A stretch of 64,000 nt of DNA from Spinacia oleracea (Eukaryota; Streptophyta; Magnoliopsida; Caryophyllales; Amaranthaceae). The notes under the pieces were generated by a model, which saw only the letters and a program-made list of their open reading frames with translations, was not told the DNA's origin and made no database searches. Location: the NCBI RefSeq assembly GCF_020520425.1, contig NC_079487.1, forward strand, positions 82,403,141 through 82,467,140, read 5' to 3'. Shown piece by piece: positions 36,601-45,353 of this stretch. Position numbers and translations under genes: made by a program. Every line of letters begins with the position of its first letter. Position 1 is the first letter of the stretch.

Positions 36601-38100
36601 TAAGCGGTATAATTTATAACTAAAATAATCTTTGTTAAATTGGGATAAGATAAGTTAAGTTGAAAAAGACAATAAGTGAAAACCAAGGAAATAAAATGCA
36701 CCCTTATTTTAATTGTAAATTAAACTTCGTATCCCTTAGTTTTTCTTAAACTTAAATTTGTTACAACAACTATAAAATATAGACAAAGCATTGCTAAATA
36801 CAAGTGATGCTTTTGGATTGATAATTTATAATTTTATACTTGAGGTGGTTTCCAGAAACCTAAATCTTGGAGGCTTGCTTGCCAAACGATTGTTGGCAAC
36901 AAAGAAAATTCTGGCAAGGTATGTCTCTTTGCCTCGTGCTGGAATGCTTTTAAGTGCAGTTGTGTTTTGGGTCGTCCTTTAATCATTGTCCTTGATGTTC
37001 ATGGTACTTTTTAGGTTATCTTACATATGTTTAGAACTATTTAGACTTTTATATTTATCAATACATTATTTTGAATTTTACTCCCTCCATCCCAAATTAG
37101 TTGTTACACTTACCTTTGCACAAAGTTTTAGGTGATAAGTGGTTGTTTGGTTATCAATTGTTATTTTATTGAAAAAGTAGATGTGATAAGAGTTAGTGGG
37201 GTAATTTTTTAATTGAATGAGAGAGGGTGTGGGGACAAAAAAAATTTAGTGGGAAGAGAGAGACAATATAATAATTGTGGGGTCATTATTAATTTAGAAG
37301 TGTAACAACTAATCTGTGACGGACAAAAAAGGAAAGTGAAACAACTAATCTGGGACGGAGGGAGTAATCATTAAAGATATGGGGTTGATTTGCTTCAGTT
37401 AATAGTAATAGTGCTACTTTGCACATGAGAGTTAACTCTTGGGGCTTATTTGCTACATAAGAGGTCTTAATCGATATCTACTATATAAACCAAATACATT
37501 AATTGACAACTTTTTTAGCAGGGACATTAATTGGCAGCTTGATGCTAACCCTAACATATTTCTTGCCAAAAAAACATATTTCTTGTTATATTACTTCGTA
37601 ATAAAAATGCATGGTTAAAGCTGAGTAGATGAATAGTGTAAAACATTTTAATGATGCTAACTATTTTGAAACGGGCTAGTATAAATTATGGGCCCCGCTT
37701 TGTATCATTTTTTGTTTACAATTTTCTTTTTTTTAGAAAACTAAAAAAAAAAATATGAAAACGAAAAAAAAGTATTTTTCAATTTTCTGTTGTCAATTTT
37801 CAAAATCAACATGATTAGTATAGGCATGCATGTTTTTTAATTCATGATTAAATCTAAATCATATATATGACTTTTATAAACCAAAAAAATGAAAATTGAT
37901 CGTCGTATCGAACTCAATAAATTTTTGATAAAAGCAGGGGGGAGAGAAATTGACAGAAAAATAACATACATTTATAATTTGGTCCTAGCTTTTATATTTT
38001 TGTTTAATTATTATTATCGATAAATACTTTGAATACATCACTTAATTGTTCTATTGCTTCTCAGGTTGTAGTTCAAAGGATTCCTCAGTGGAAGAAATGA
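14013..38100 (+). CDS. PNSB3: Photosynthetic NDH subunit B3-like 2Fe-2S protein, six exons
   Basis: Joining 14013-14219, 14344-14457, 18888-18941, 36312-36374, 36856-36918 and 38065-38100 gives 178 codons and a stop, all junctions in phase 0. The product resembles PnsB3/NDF4 of the chloroplast NDH complex, which supports cyclic electron flow around photosystem I. The first ~55 residues are rich in Ser, Pro and basic residues, as in a plastid transit peptide. The ferredoxin-like core has the cluster loop NCGGGGSCGTC (C-x5-C-x2-C) in exon 3 and a fourth Cys in SWRLACQT (exon 5). The protein ends in RIPQWKK, shorter than the Arabidopsis protein as I remember it (about 200 residues). Splice sites are gt-ag except intron 4 (gc-ag). 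Introns 2 and 3 (4.4 and 17.4 kb) are filled with transposons. The coding parts are free of stops, so the gene may still work; expression is not shown. Confidence 0.92.
14344..14457 (+). CDS. PNSB3: PnsB3-like exon 2
   Basis: This exon has 38 codons, PKVGNDGSYPVD...NKIELYATY, ending at a strong donor gtaagt. It contains the conserved GEKLLRTIM segment that precedes the cluster loop. Confidence 0.92.
14587..15468. mobile_element. Stowaway-like MITE with an internal insertion
   Basis: The ends ctatttccttcatttcttaa and ttaggaacggagggag are inverted and flanked by TA (14585-14586 and 15469-15470). The total of 882 bp is long for this type because an element of about 470 bp sits inside it. The right end carries a tandem pair of gggaagaacatttaggaa (from about 15408 and 15442). 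Confidence 0.7.
14842..15311. mobile_element. hAT-like fold-back element rich in ggtttcgg repeats
   Basis: The outer ends caaggggtgaaagttcg and the reverse complement of aactttcatccctg pair imperfectly. Inside are many 'aaccgaatccaaacc' and 'ttcggttttt' motifs in both orientations. Eight-base flanks tgggtagg and tggatgga are similar but not identical. CA...TG ends and an 8-bp duplication would suit hAT, but the evidence is modest. Confidence 0.5.
15469..16366. other. Intron 2 sequence, no gene seen
   Basis: AT-rich, with no delimitable repeat. Confidence 0.5.
16367..16627. mobile_element. Stowaway-like MITE
   Basis: A 261-bp element with inverted ends ctacctccgtttcaaaaatg and tttatgaaacggagttag, flanked by TA at 16365-16366 and 16628-16629. 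It is non-coding. Confidence 0.82.
16990..17945. repeat. Fold-back element with 'gatctggacatat' minisatellite
   Basis: The ends agttcaccttacttct and the reverse complement of aaataaggtgaatt are inverted. Between them, 17235-17715 contains about twenty degenerate copies of motifs such as tctggacatgatctgg and acatatcggttctgat, followed by an (aat)n run at 17728-17790. It has no coding capacity; open frames here are translated repeats. The class is uncertain (possibly hAT-type). Confidence 0.55.
18582..18623. repeat. (AT)n microsatellite
   Basis: A nearly pure run of 'at' dinucleotides inside intron 2. The short open frame over it reads as a Tyr/Ile string and is not a gene. Confidence 0.9.
18888..18941 (+). 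CDS. PNSB3: PnsB3-like exon 3 (iron-sulfur loop)
   Basis: This exon has 18 codons, GKVMNCGGGGSCGTCIVE, between tatcag and gtatat. It holds three of the four cluster-binding cysteines. It is separated by 4.4 kb and 17.4 kb from its neighbours, so its inclusion depends on splicing across transposon-filled introns. Confidence 0.92.
18997..19016 (+). repeat. LINE target-site duplication, left copy
   Basis: aagatacattcgaaaacaaa; the same 20 bases recur at 36013-36032 after the LINE's A-tail. Confidence 0.92.
19300..20832 (+). pseudogene. LINE ORF1
   Basis: The open part is 19447-20832 (461 codons). Upstream, an RNA-recognition-motif-like N-terminus is split over frames: LFRSFGTISNIVIPP ends at a stop, then SYRFTFIRFDESSSQRDAI lies in another frame, and GVKLEGKKLHVQSAKS opens the long ORF. 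So the RRM has at least two frameshifts. The body (VALVIEGHRTQENLDIFKRS, then WRQTIMKIHSVPLTTWNYGN) resembles the DUF4283-like region of plant L1 ORF1 proteins. The C-terminal part is Pro/Ser-rich. The Copia element is inserted just past its end at 20941. Confidence 0.75.
20942..22334 (-). repeat. Copia 1 3' LTR (left)
   Basis: 1,393 bp, tgttaggttatg...atttccttca. It carries a TATAAATA box on the minus strand (21297-21304) and a GC-rich block (21480-21690). It also has an 18-bp minisatellite of aatatttccg(a/t)tt... units at about 21710-22020. Confidence 0.95.
22335..22362 (-). promoter_or_regulatory. Copia 1 polypurine tract and adjoining hairpin
   Basis: On the minus strand AGTGGGAGAC abuts the 3' LTR and serves as the likely polypurine tract. 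The adjoining cacttgtcc / ttag / ggacaagtg (22341-22362) is a perfect 9-bp stem with a 4-base loop. It overlaps the tract. Confidence 0.75.
22363..23198 (-). other. Copia 1 3' untranslated region
   Basis: About 840 bp between the pol stop and the polypurine tract, non-coding. The segment 22505-22560 is clearly shared with Copia 2 (52020-52075) and Copia 3 (61520-61575), which are otherwise less alike here. Confidence 0.7.
23199..27165 (-). pseudogene. Copia 1 gag-pol polyprotein, two lesions
   Basis: The start is MANNNSFNIRSILEKEKLNG at 27165. Domains in order: gag; zinc knuckle CFYCKKKGHWKRDC (C-x2-C-x4-H-x4-C); protease WVLDTGCGSHLCSN; GAG-pre-integrase; integrase with IHTDVCGP, LRSDRGGEYL and VSERRN (D, D, E); RT with YVDDILLIGND; and RNase H with GYTDASF, TEAEYIA and LYCDNNGA. 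An extra A near 25885-25905 shifts the frame between protease and integrase. A TAG at 24465-24467 replaces an aromatic codon before EIWQMDVKTAFLNG. All catalytic motifs remain, so decay is recent. Confidence 0.93.
27166..29991 (-). other. Copia 1 long 5' leader
   Basis: About 2.8 kb between the primer site and the gag start is non-coding. It is AT-rich on both sides of a GC-rich island (28620-29215). The open frames crossing the island are repeat translations. Confidence 0.7.
28620..29215. repeat. GC-rich island with 23-bp minisatellite
   Basis: At 28830-28944 about five copies of the 23-bp unit gctcgctgtgcgcgcgagccatc lie in tandem, with degenerate copies on both sides. Each unit contains inverted gctcgc and gcgagc, so it can fold. 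Because 23 is not a multiple of three, several frames stay open on both strands as Ala/Arg/Ser-rich strings. I do not call these genes. Confidence 0.85.
29992..30005 (-). promoter_or_regulatory. Copia 1 primer-binding site
   Basis: The reverse complement GTGGTATCACGAGC next to the LTR resembles the initiator tRNA-Met primer site TGGTATCAGAGC used by many plant Copia elements, with mismatches. Confidence 0.75.
30006..31383 (-). repeat. Copia 1 5' LTR (right)
   Basis: 1,378 bp. It matches the left LTR closely but lacks 13 bp (aatattttccgat) near 30966. The deleted piece lies between two ccgat repeats, and Copia 3 still has it, so the loss happened in this LTR. The TATA box is at 30361-30368 on the minus strand. 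Confidence 0.95.
31715..35868 (+). pseudogene. LINE ORF2: endonuclease, RT, zinc finger, RNase H
   Basis: The endonuclease begins IILSWNIGGLNAR, with IQETK, LLMGDFNEVL and LSDHFPLL. A stop at about 32042 and another at about 32414 break it. The RT has ALIPKVDTPCGFKDFRPISM, LKLDFHKVFYS, LRQGDPLSPFLF and YADDTILFCP; a stop codon lies directly before YADD (about 33739-33741). The zf-RVT motif CNSCPENHNHLLLHC is near 34990-35035. RNase H runs WNVDASVNIF, NCAEILEIYRAV and NTVADSLAKQG to the stop at 35866-35868. Order and motifs fit plant L1 elements with an RNase H; the copy is dead. Confidence 0.9.
36312..36374 (+). CDS. PNSB3: PnsB3-like exon 4, GC donor
   Basis: This exon has 21 codons (ILHGKDILNERTDAELRYLKK) after acceptor ttgcag. 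It ends AAAAAG with gcaagt following, the typical context of a GC-AG intron. The next GT (36379-36380) would break the frame. Confidence 0.9.
36375..36855 (+). other. Intron 4, GC-AG, 481 bp
   Basis: The donor is gcaagt and the acceptor tttccag. No coding sequence lies inside. Confidence 0.85.
36856..36918 (+). CDS. PNSB3: PnsB3-like exon 5
   Basis: This exon has 21 codons (KPKSWRLACQTIVGNKENSGK) between ttccag and gtatgt. It contains the fourth cluster cysteine. Confidence 0.92.
37081..37364. mobile_element. Stowaway-like MITE in intron 5
   Basis: A 284-bp element with ends ctccctccatcccaaattag and ctaatctgggacggagggag, flanked by TA. A tandem duplication of caactaatctg(t/g)gacgg occurs at the right end (from about 37306 and 37341). 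It is non-coding. Confidence 0.9.
38065..38100 (+). CDS. PNSB3: PnsB3-like exon 6 and stop
   Basis: VVVQRIPQWKK then TGA, after acceptor ttctcag. This matches the family C-terminal motif (V-x-x-Q-x-x-P-x-W-K). Confidence 0.88.
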   Translation, partial: VVVQRIPQWKK

Positions 38101-38264
38101 CAAGGACAAGAAAATTCATCAGGGGCACACTTCTCATGTGCCACCCATTCAAATAATCCTCTTCCCATGTCATTTTTTTAAAAAAGAAGTTATTTAGCAA
38201 TGTTATAAATGTAGTCGTGTAGAAAAACAAATATGGTATACGGAGTAGTTTGTTTTTCCATATA

Positions 38265-38484
38265 CTCCATCTGTCCCTATTTGTTTGCCCCATATATTAT
38301 TTTGGCTCGTCCCTTTAAGATTGCCCCATTTCCCTATTTAGTAACATGTCCCCACAATTTACCCCACTTGCATAGACTCACAAAAATGTAAAAGATAAAA
38401 ATACCCTATTTTGATACAAAATTTAGCTAAAGGCTTAATAAAGCACATGTTGCCTATGGAGCAAACCATTAGGGACAAAGGAAG
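38265..38484. mobile_element. Stowaway-like MITE, 3' flank
   Basis: The inverted ends ctccatctgtccctatttgt and accattagggacaaaggaag lie in TA context on the left; the right TA has decayed. The element begins 165 bp past the stop codon and may lie in the 3' UTR. Confidence 0.75.
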
Positions 38485-38939
38485 AATCAAATGTACTAGA
38501 ATAGGTCTCGTGCATGCACGAATAATCTAAAAAAATTTGACCAACTTTTTAATAATATATAATATATTTGGCTAAAATATTTTTCTCCCTAAAGTTTCTG
38601 CATAATTAATAAATCTTGAAAATACTTATTTAATCATCATACGGAGTATGCAATTTCCGTCCAATTACATAATACATACTTTATATGCTTGATATATACG
38701 CTAATTTGACTAAAATATTCGATATAGTAATACGTTTTTTTTCATAAGCTTCTAGAAGAAAAATTAATAAAAGACAAAAGTAAAGTTGAAGTTGCATTCG
38801 CCAGCTCGTGCGCATGTTAAACTCTTTCGCGGTTCACCTTATTAATGCAACACCAATCAAAGGTTCTCCTTATCTTCTTAATTTCAACAATTAATTGTCC
38901 ACATATTTTGTACGTCCGTCACTGCGACCGACTTTAGCA
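38485..38939. other. AT-rich spacer, no gene seen
   Basis: No coding signal or delimitable repeat. Confidence 0.5.
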
Positions 38940-39835
38940 ATTCGACTAGTCGTTGGGAGTCTAAAAGAATTGTGATTCTTCCAAAACCTGCTTGTGAAGC
39001 CGCAGACTAAGAAGACAAGCCATAAACTCTACCTGAAGAGCTGAATCCGCATAACCTGTTTTCGCACCACCCAAAATTCTATGACTCGGAATAAGATGAT
39101 CATCCAGAAACCAACACATACCTGCATTGACAGTGCTCTTGTGTCAAGACCCATCAATCAAAATTGTAGTAGAAAGTCCTCTGTCTTTGTCACCAACTAA
39201 GTTACCCTGAAAAACCCGTTGAGTATAGTGGGTCCACTTCTGGGGGATGGAGAAACCTTAAGAAAGGCATACAATGTTGTTGTAAAATTCCATGTTGTTC
39301 CAAAAACCTGGTTAATGACTGCTTGAACTGCGGAAGTAGTAGCTGCTTCACCCCGAAAGACACAGTTATTTCTAACCAACCACAAGCCACAAAGTGTACT
39401 AATAAAGTAAATAATTCTCGGGCTATTCTTGCCATCCTGACGTTGAAATAGTCAGTTATAAAACAAAAACCATTCCGTAAAATACATGATTTCGTTGATT
39501 TCTTTGTGGATAGCTAGCCATCCACTCCTCCTAACTTGTTGTGCAATATTAAAAAAAACGAAAAAGATGTTGAATATCTTCCTCTCATGCGCTAAAAAAA
39601 TCACAAAGCATAGAAACTTGGATTACTCTTTTGCCGAGATTTACCTTAGTAGAAATTCCATTGTGAAGAAGTTTCCAAGTGAACAACTTCCACTTAGGAA
39701 GGATGTTCATGGACCATAACGTCTTGTAAAACCCATAATCTTTACCAACTCTAGAGTCAATAACCTCTTCTACTGAGAGCATTGCATAGGCGGTTTTCAC
39801 GGTCAGCTTCCCCGATTTATGAAATTTCCAGTAAA
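38940..39835 (-). pseudogene. LINE 3' fragment (zf-RVT and RNase H), antisense
   Basis: On the minus strand a zf-RVT-like segment (YKTLWSMNILPKWKLFTWKL, from 39800) is followed by a linker (LWLVRNNCVFRG, 39197-39385). Next comes an RNase H-like tail (GMCWFLDDHLIPSHRILGGA, then ADSALQVEFMACLLSLRL). The N-terminal endonuclease and RT are missing, so it is 5' truncated. Frames are broken several times. Confidence 0.75.
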
Positions 39836-40800
39836 GGAAGTAGGATTGTGCACCGGTCTAAGCCCGACCCGGTCCGAATCGGAACCGAAATAGACCGGAA
39901 CCAGAATCCATAATTTTCTATTTCCGGATACCGGTCTAGAATTATTCCGTACTAAACCGGTCCCGACATGATTATTCCGGTCCGGACTGGTTTTTGACCC
40001 AATAGGCCTGTTTTATTTATTAAAAATTAAGTTAAAAAGTAGCTACTTTTATACCATAGATTCATCAACATCCAAATCTATCCAACATTAATTATTCTAA
40101 ATTACATATTACATGAAGATTAACAATAATAATAAATTTAATAATAATAATAATAATAACAATAATAATAATTTAAAAAATATTAAAAGAAAAAACTAGA
40201 AGTTAATGTGCTCTGCATAGAAACAAAATTCCCAACAAAACCCATAATTCAATTGATCCAAAATCTTAGTTAACAAGGATCAAGTAGAAAAGCAATAGAG
40301 AATAAGAAATTACATACATTTAGTTGATCTAATTCAAACCGAAACTTTTAAATTGTGAAATCAATGGGTAGCAGAAAAAATAACTTATATGGTTTTGATC
40401 TGTTTGCCTTCTCATTCTTCTTGGTGGCGTCGATGGTCATAACTAAGAAGTAGATAGATTGTGTTAGCTTAGGCGTCGGAAAAAGGAGTACATAATTAGT
40501 GATCATCGGTCTTGGTGGTAGTTTGGTAGATTTCCAGTTGAATTGAGGAGAGAGATTGAGGAAGAAGAGGAAGAATTAGGGATGAAGAGAGAGAAGCAGT
40601 ATGGGAGTAAATGGGGGTATGTAATTTTTAAGTAATTATAAATATATTTAATTATTTTTATAAAGCATTTTTATAGATTTTATTAATTAAAAATACTAAT
40701 TATTTTTAATTGGAGAGAAAAAGATTTTTATTTTAGGTAGGGGAATTTAAATCGAGTTTTTGAAAGTAAACCGATTTTTAATTCAAGGTAGTCCAGTCCA
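39836..40800. other. Spacer with ccggtc-type repeats and (aat)n
   Basis: The stretch 39850-40005 is dense in ccggtc/gaccgg motifs in both orientations, like the end of a fold-back element; I could not find its partner end. An (aat)n microsatellite lies at about 40126-40172. No gene is seen. Confidence 0.4.
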
Positions 40801-42173
40801 ATCTTAAATTCAAACCCAAACACATTAATGTAAACCTAGTTGCATTTAATGAAAGTCTGAAAGCTAAAACCCAAAGCACAACCATTGTGGGATTCCAAAA
40901 CTATAAATACCCATCATTACTTCACAAATCCCCACAAATTTTCATTAAACCATTATTTCCTCTCCTCTACTCTCTTTTTCTTTTTCTTTTTCTTTTTCCT
41001 CTCTCCTCCTTCGTGCTTCCTTTCCTTGCCCTAAGAAACGACGAGAAGCAGCAGGCCAGCCCCGCCACTTGCCTTGCCCTCGCGTCCCCAGCCTCATGTG
41101 CGTGCCCGCGCCCCTCGCGTTCCTTGCCCGCATGCGCTGCGCCGTGAAGCAACATCCACATCAGCGACAACATCATGCTTGCGCCACTACTGCACTGTCG
41201 TTCCTCCTCTCCTCTTCTCGTCGTTCGTGCGCCAACCAACCACCACCACTGTGCTCGACCGTCGTGCGCTATTGGTCGAACGGTGTTATTTCTCTTTTAC
41301 CTAATCTCTCCTCTATTTTTTTTAAATCATGATTATGATTATGATTATGATTTAAATATATTTTGGGATTGAGATTATGGATTATTGATGCTTGAATGTT
41401 GGATATTTAAAGTACTTAATGGAGTGAAATTTAAGATTTATTTTAAATATTAAAGCATAGATTTATGAGTTTTAACAATTATAATTATAAATTATGATTA
41501 GGGTTTTAATCAAAACTATATGGTTGATTAATTAGCATAATTATATGTTAATTTTAATTATAATAATCGATTATAATTTTCAGATTGGTTTATGAACTTT
41601 AAAGTGTTGAGTTTAAAGGTTTTATGCATGAAATTAATTAAATTTTCTGCTAGGGTTTTAAGTAATTAATTAGAATTATTTTTATGTCAATAATGATTAA
41701 TTTCTAATTAATTAAAGCGATTACATGTCTAAATGTGTTGCTGGGAATTTAATGAACTTGGTGATTAATTGAGAATATTTATTTTATGATAGGAGGAAGC
41801 TTTTAATTAAGTCGAGTTTAATCACAAAGTGGCCTCAATACTTAGGTACTCAAGGTACGTACAAGTGTAGGGCAACCCAATTATTAATGTGAATACATGT
41901 TATGTTTTTTTATGTTGTGATTCATGTTTACATGGATTATGGATTTATATTTGAGTATGTGAGCAAGCATGCTAGTATGATTTATGTTTGTTGAACTTAA
42001 TTAGCAAGCATGTTGTCCAAGTATAATTTATGCACGAACGGTTTTACGCATGCAAGGAGTTTCATTTATGCTTTGAACGTAAGGTCAAGCATGCTAAGAA
42101 TTTTATTTATTGCTAAGTACTTAATATCTAGCATTCAAAGAGCCTAAGTTTATTCGTGTCACGTAGAAAGAAC
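40801..42173 (+). repeat. Gypsy LTR-like fragment
   Basis: The layout resembles the solo LTR at 56996-59715: a TATA box (ctataaatac near 40902), a C-rich start region with a (tttttc)n run at 40976-41000, then a long AT-rich stretch. A caaggtacgtac motif at about 41851 matches acaaggtacgtac at 58410. The left edge is uncertain; the right side is cut by a Copia LTR at 42174. The open frames at 41000-41300 are codings of this C-rich segment and not genes. Confidence 0.45.
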
Positions 42174-42840
42174 TGAAGGAAATTTGTCCTTCACCCAAGG
42201 TGCATTAGTCTAATACCAATGTTCAGATTAATTATGAATAATTAATTCAGGAAGATCGAGTCATCGGAACAGCTAGCTGGAGCAATGTTTCCGATCAGTG
42301 AGTTCTAATCCTTATTAGGCTCACAACGTACTCTTGACTAAACCTACAAGGTCACACCAATGACATAAAACATATCGCCGGTTTAAATGAATCGAAAATT
42401 CATTTCATGGCTATTCAGAAAATTAGTTCGGAAAACAAAAATATATGATAAAACGTTGGATCGTAATCGTATATCGTGTTGCGTATATATGTAAGCTAGG
42501 CGAAACAAATAATAGTATCATACAACGTTGGATCATCAAAGTACTTTACGATAATTAAATGGTTGTAAGGCATTTAGACGCAAACACGAGAAGGAAACGC
42601 AGTCGGCCCAACGAGCCAAGCGCGCAAGGCCCGCAAGGCACGACTGCGCACCAACGCGCACAAGCAGGCCCAAGGCTTGCGGTTGGGCGCGCATGGATCA
42701 GTTGCAGCAGCACACACATCGCGACCCAAGGCCCATCGCCTGTGGCTATGTATGTGGGCTTGCGGGCATTGCTGGTCGATCTTGTCCTTTGTGCCTTGGA
42801 CGTTCAGTGATATAACCTTAGGGTTATGTCATTAATCCAA
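42174..42840 (+). repeat. Truncated Copia 2-type LTR, opposite orientation
   Basis: It begins tgaaggaaatttgtccttca and continues as the reverse complement of the Copia 2 LTR: tgcattagtctaataccaa, the gagttctaa-type stretch and a GC-rich block at 42590-42790. It ends in ataaccttagggttatg near 42826. Similarity stops about 150 bp before the LTR's other end, so it is truncated. Confidence 0.65.
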
Positions 42841-42981
42841 CACACATTGTTTTCCACAACTAACCTAATACATTCAACACTAGACACAAGATTGAAACCC
42901 TAATTTTCTCTGTGCCTCCATATTGAATATTTCCCAAAAGCCTACATAAGATCATACCTCCATCTACCATCCATACTTCCT

Positions 42982-43218
42982 TCAGTTAGGTGTATCATCC
43001 TCAAAATGCATATCACTAAACTTATGCTTAAGCTCTATATAAGATGTCCCATGGGGTAAATAATATACAATCATCTCAGGCATAACATCCATCTTCCTCG
43101 AATGTGGCATATTCTTAAACGTAGCAAAGTAGTTGCATGCAAACTCAATCTTCTTCACATATAAATGGGGAGTCTTACTATCAAGCTTCTTTAACTGTCC
43201 TAGATTGGAAAACTTTCA
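42982..43218 (-). pseudogene. Unrecognised coding-like fragment
   Basis: On the minus strand an open stretch runs from a stop near 43219 to a TGA at 42982-42984, about 78 codons with no ATG near its start. It reads ...KFSNLGQLKKLDSKTPHLYV...MPEMIVYYLPHGTSYIELKH...MHFEDDTPN. The balanced composition looks like real protein and not repeat translation. It may be the last exon of a host gene or a gene fragment left between transposons. I do not recognise the family. Confidence 0.4.
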
Positions 43219-44051
43219 GAGCAACATTCTTCAATCCTAAAAATACACAACTTAAAAGTCTTACTAACGCGTTCCCAACAAAATTCAACCCCCAAAAAGA
43301 GAAAACAGTTTAAGTTTGTGTAGCCATACAATTTAGATGCACAAGAATATGCTTAGTCATGAATTATGATGCAATTAATCACAAAAAGAAAAACAAACAT
43401 GATCAAGCTTAAAACATACTCTCATAACAAAGACATAGTCACTTAATTAAAATGCATACTTAGACTAAATATGCCCTCCGTAATCATCCCTTTCCTCATT
43501 TAAAGTAATAATAATTTTCGAAAATAATTTAGAAATAACTTCTAATTTAGTTGAAATTATTTGATTTAAATCAAAAATTATTATTAAATAATCGAATAAG
43601 TAAATTTAATTAAATTCGAGTAATTAAATATCTGTCAAAATAATTAAGTAAGTAAATAAATAAATAAATAATTAATTAATTACTTAAATTCAGAATAATA
43701 AGTAATTAAATAAATTTTTTTTTTTGAAAATTCTAAAAATTTCGAATTAATGGACAAAAATCCGAAAATAATTATAGTAATCGAATAATAATAGTTAAAT
43801 AATAAAATCCAACTTATTCCAAAATAAGTTCAAAATAATTGGTATTTGACTTTTCAAAATATTGAGTACTCAAAGATAACATTTTAACTTTAGGAAAATA
43901 AAATTTCAAAACATCCTAAAGTTCCGCAAAACCACTCAAATAATATGAATTACTATTAAGTAGCTTTTAAATCGTAGTTTAAGGAATTACTACCTTGCAC
44001 TACTATATAATGCAAATCAACTCTTAAACTAGAGCTTTGCAAATACCACCT
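43219..44051. other. AT-rich spacer, no gene seen
   Basis: The stretch 43490-43860 is very AT-rich with repeated 'aataattaaataa' strings. No gene is seen. Confidence 0.5.
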
Positions 44052-45353
44052 TGTAACACCCTAATAATTCCTTGCCGTTATAAAACCATTTTCCAACTTA
44101 AAATAAAGGAATTACTAAAGTATTACCGCCACCGTAATAACGGTTAAGATTAGTACCAGAATTACGCAGCGGAAATATAACCAACATTCAAAACATTTAA
44201 TAATAGATAATGGTCTCCATACAAATTGGAACCATAACGGCCCAAACCAAATACGTTTAATAAAATCCAGTAACTAAATATTTCGAATAGTCTAGACTAA
44301 TAAAAATAATAGAGTTAATAATGCATGAGAAAACATCGCTCTACAATTTCCCCATGCTAGATAACATCTTCTGCAAGTTATCTCTACAAACCTGCTATTT
44401 AAAATCTACTCCCCAACAACGCAAATACAATGATCATCATAGGGTCATTAAGACGAAGGCCATGACCAGAGGGACATAAAGCACGTAGTCAGCGAAAGCT
44501 GAATACAAACAAGCTAGAATGAAATCCTAATACTAACATGCCTCACTCAACAATTAATAATCCACATGCAAAAGCCATTTAATAAACGATTAATCATGAA
44601 GACAAGACTCGACGCTTGAAAAAACTCTTGACTCATAGATTAATTTAGAATAAGCTTCAAACGGGCCTAAAAAGAAAATATCCATTAAGGAAGGGTGTTG
44701 GGAGCCAACCAAACACCAAAATAAATAACAATAAAGTAACCAATTGTCGGACCATACCGACGCAATTCCAGGGCATAAAAGAAATGAAACAACGTCTTGT
44801 ATCATTAGTAGGAGTACAAGTTTTCCGGCAAGACTCACCTCATTGTTCATACTCTAGGTATATACGTTCCAAGAGTTTTGAAGTTTGTTCAGGTTGCACT
44901 TTACATTTATTAATATTTTATTTACAAGGTGAACTCAAGACGCAACAACAAGACATTTAATAAACAGACAACCAACAATACTCCCGTTTAAAGTTCATTA
45001 GGACTTATTCAAGACTCAAGTGATATTACTCCCATTGTTCCTTCCCAATATACTATTGAGATTCCACGACATTCCTGTTAACATGAGGGTTGTGCACTAG
45101 GCACGAATAATCCTTAATTCAATTCACTTTGACTTCCCAAACATAACCTACATATGTGGTGGCTTACATGAGCGTACCCTTCACATGTGGTAAAATAAAT
45201 AGTGCAACAAGGTACGAATAACTTGACTCAAATATGCTAGACATTACGTATAATAGCATCAAAATAACCCCTTGCATGAAAAATAACCCATACATGCATA
45301 AAATACTTGAACAACATGCTTGATATTAAATTCAATGATCATAAATAATCACA
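44052..45353 (-). repeat. Tekay-type LTR fragment, cut by the next element
   Basis: It begins tgtaacaccctaataattcc and shares with the LTR at 45354 the segments ...cagcggaaa... and ...cacgtagtcagcgaaagctga.... It stops where the second LTR starts at 45354, so it is the older host of that insertion or a neighbouring truncated copy. Confidence 0.6.

Noticed and set aside
36791..36982. 63-codon ORF as a separate gene
   Set aside because: It overlaps exon 5 in the wrong frame; the exon reading matches the ferredoxin-like family.
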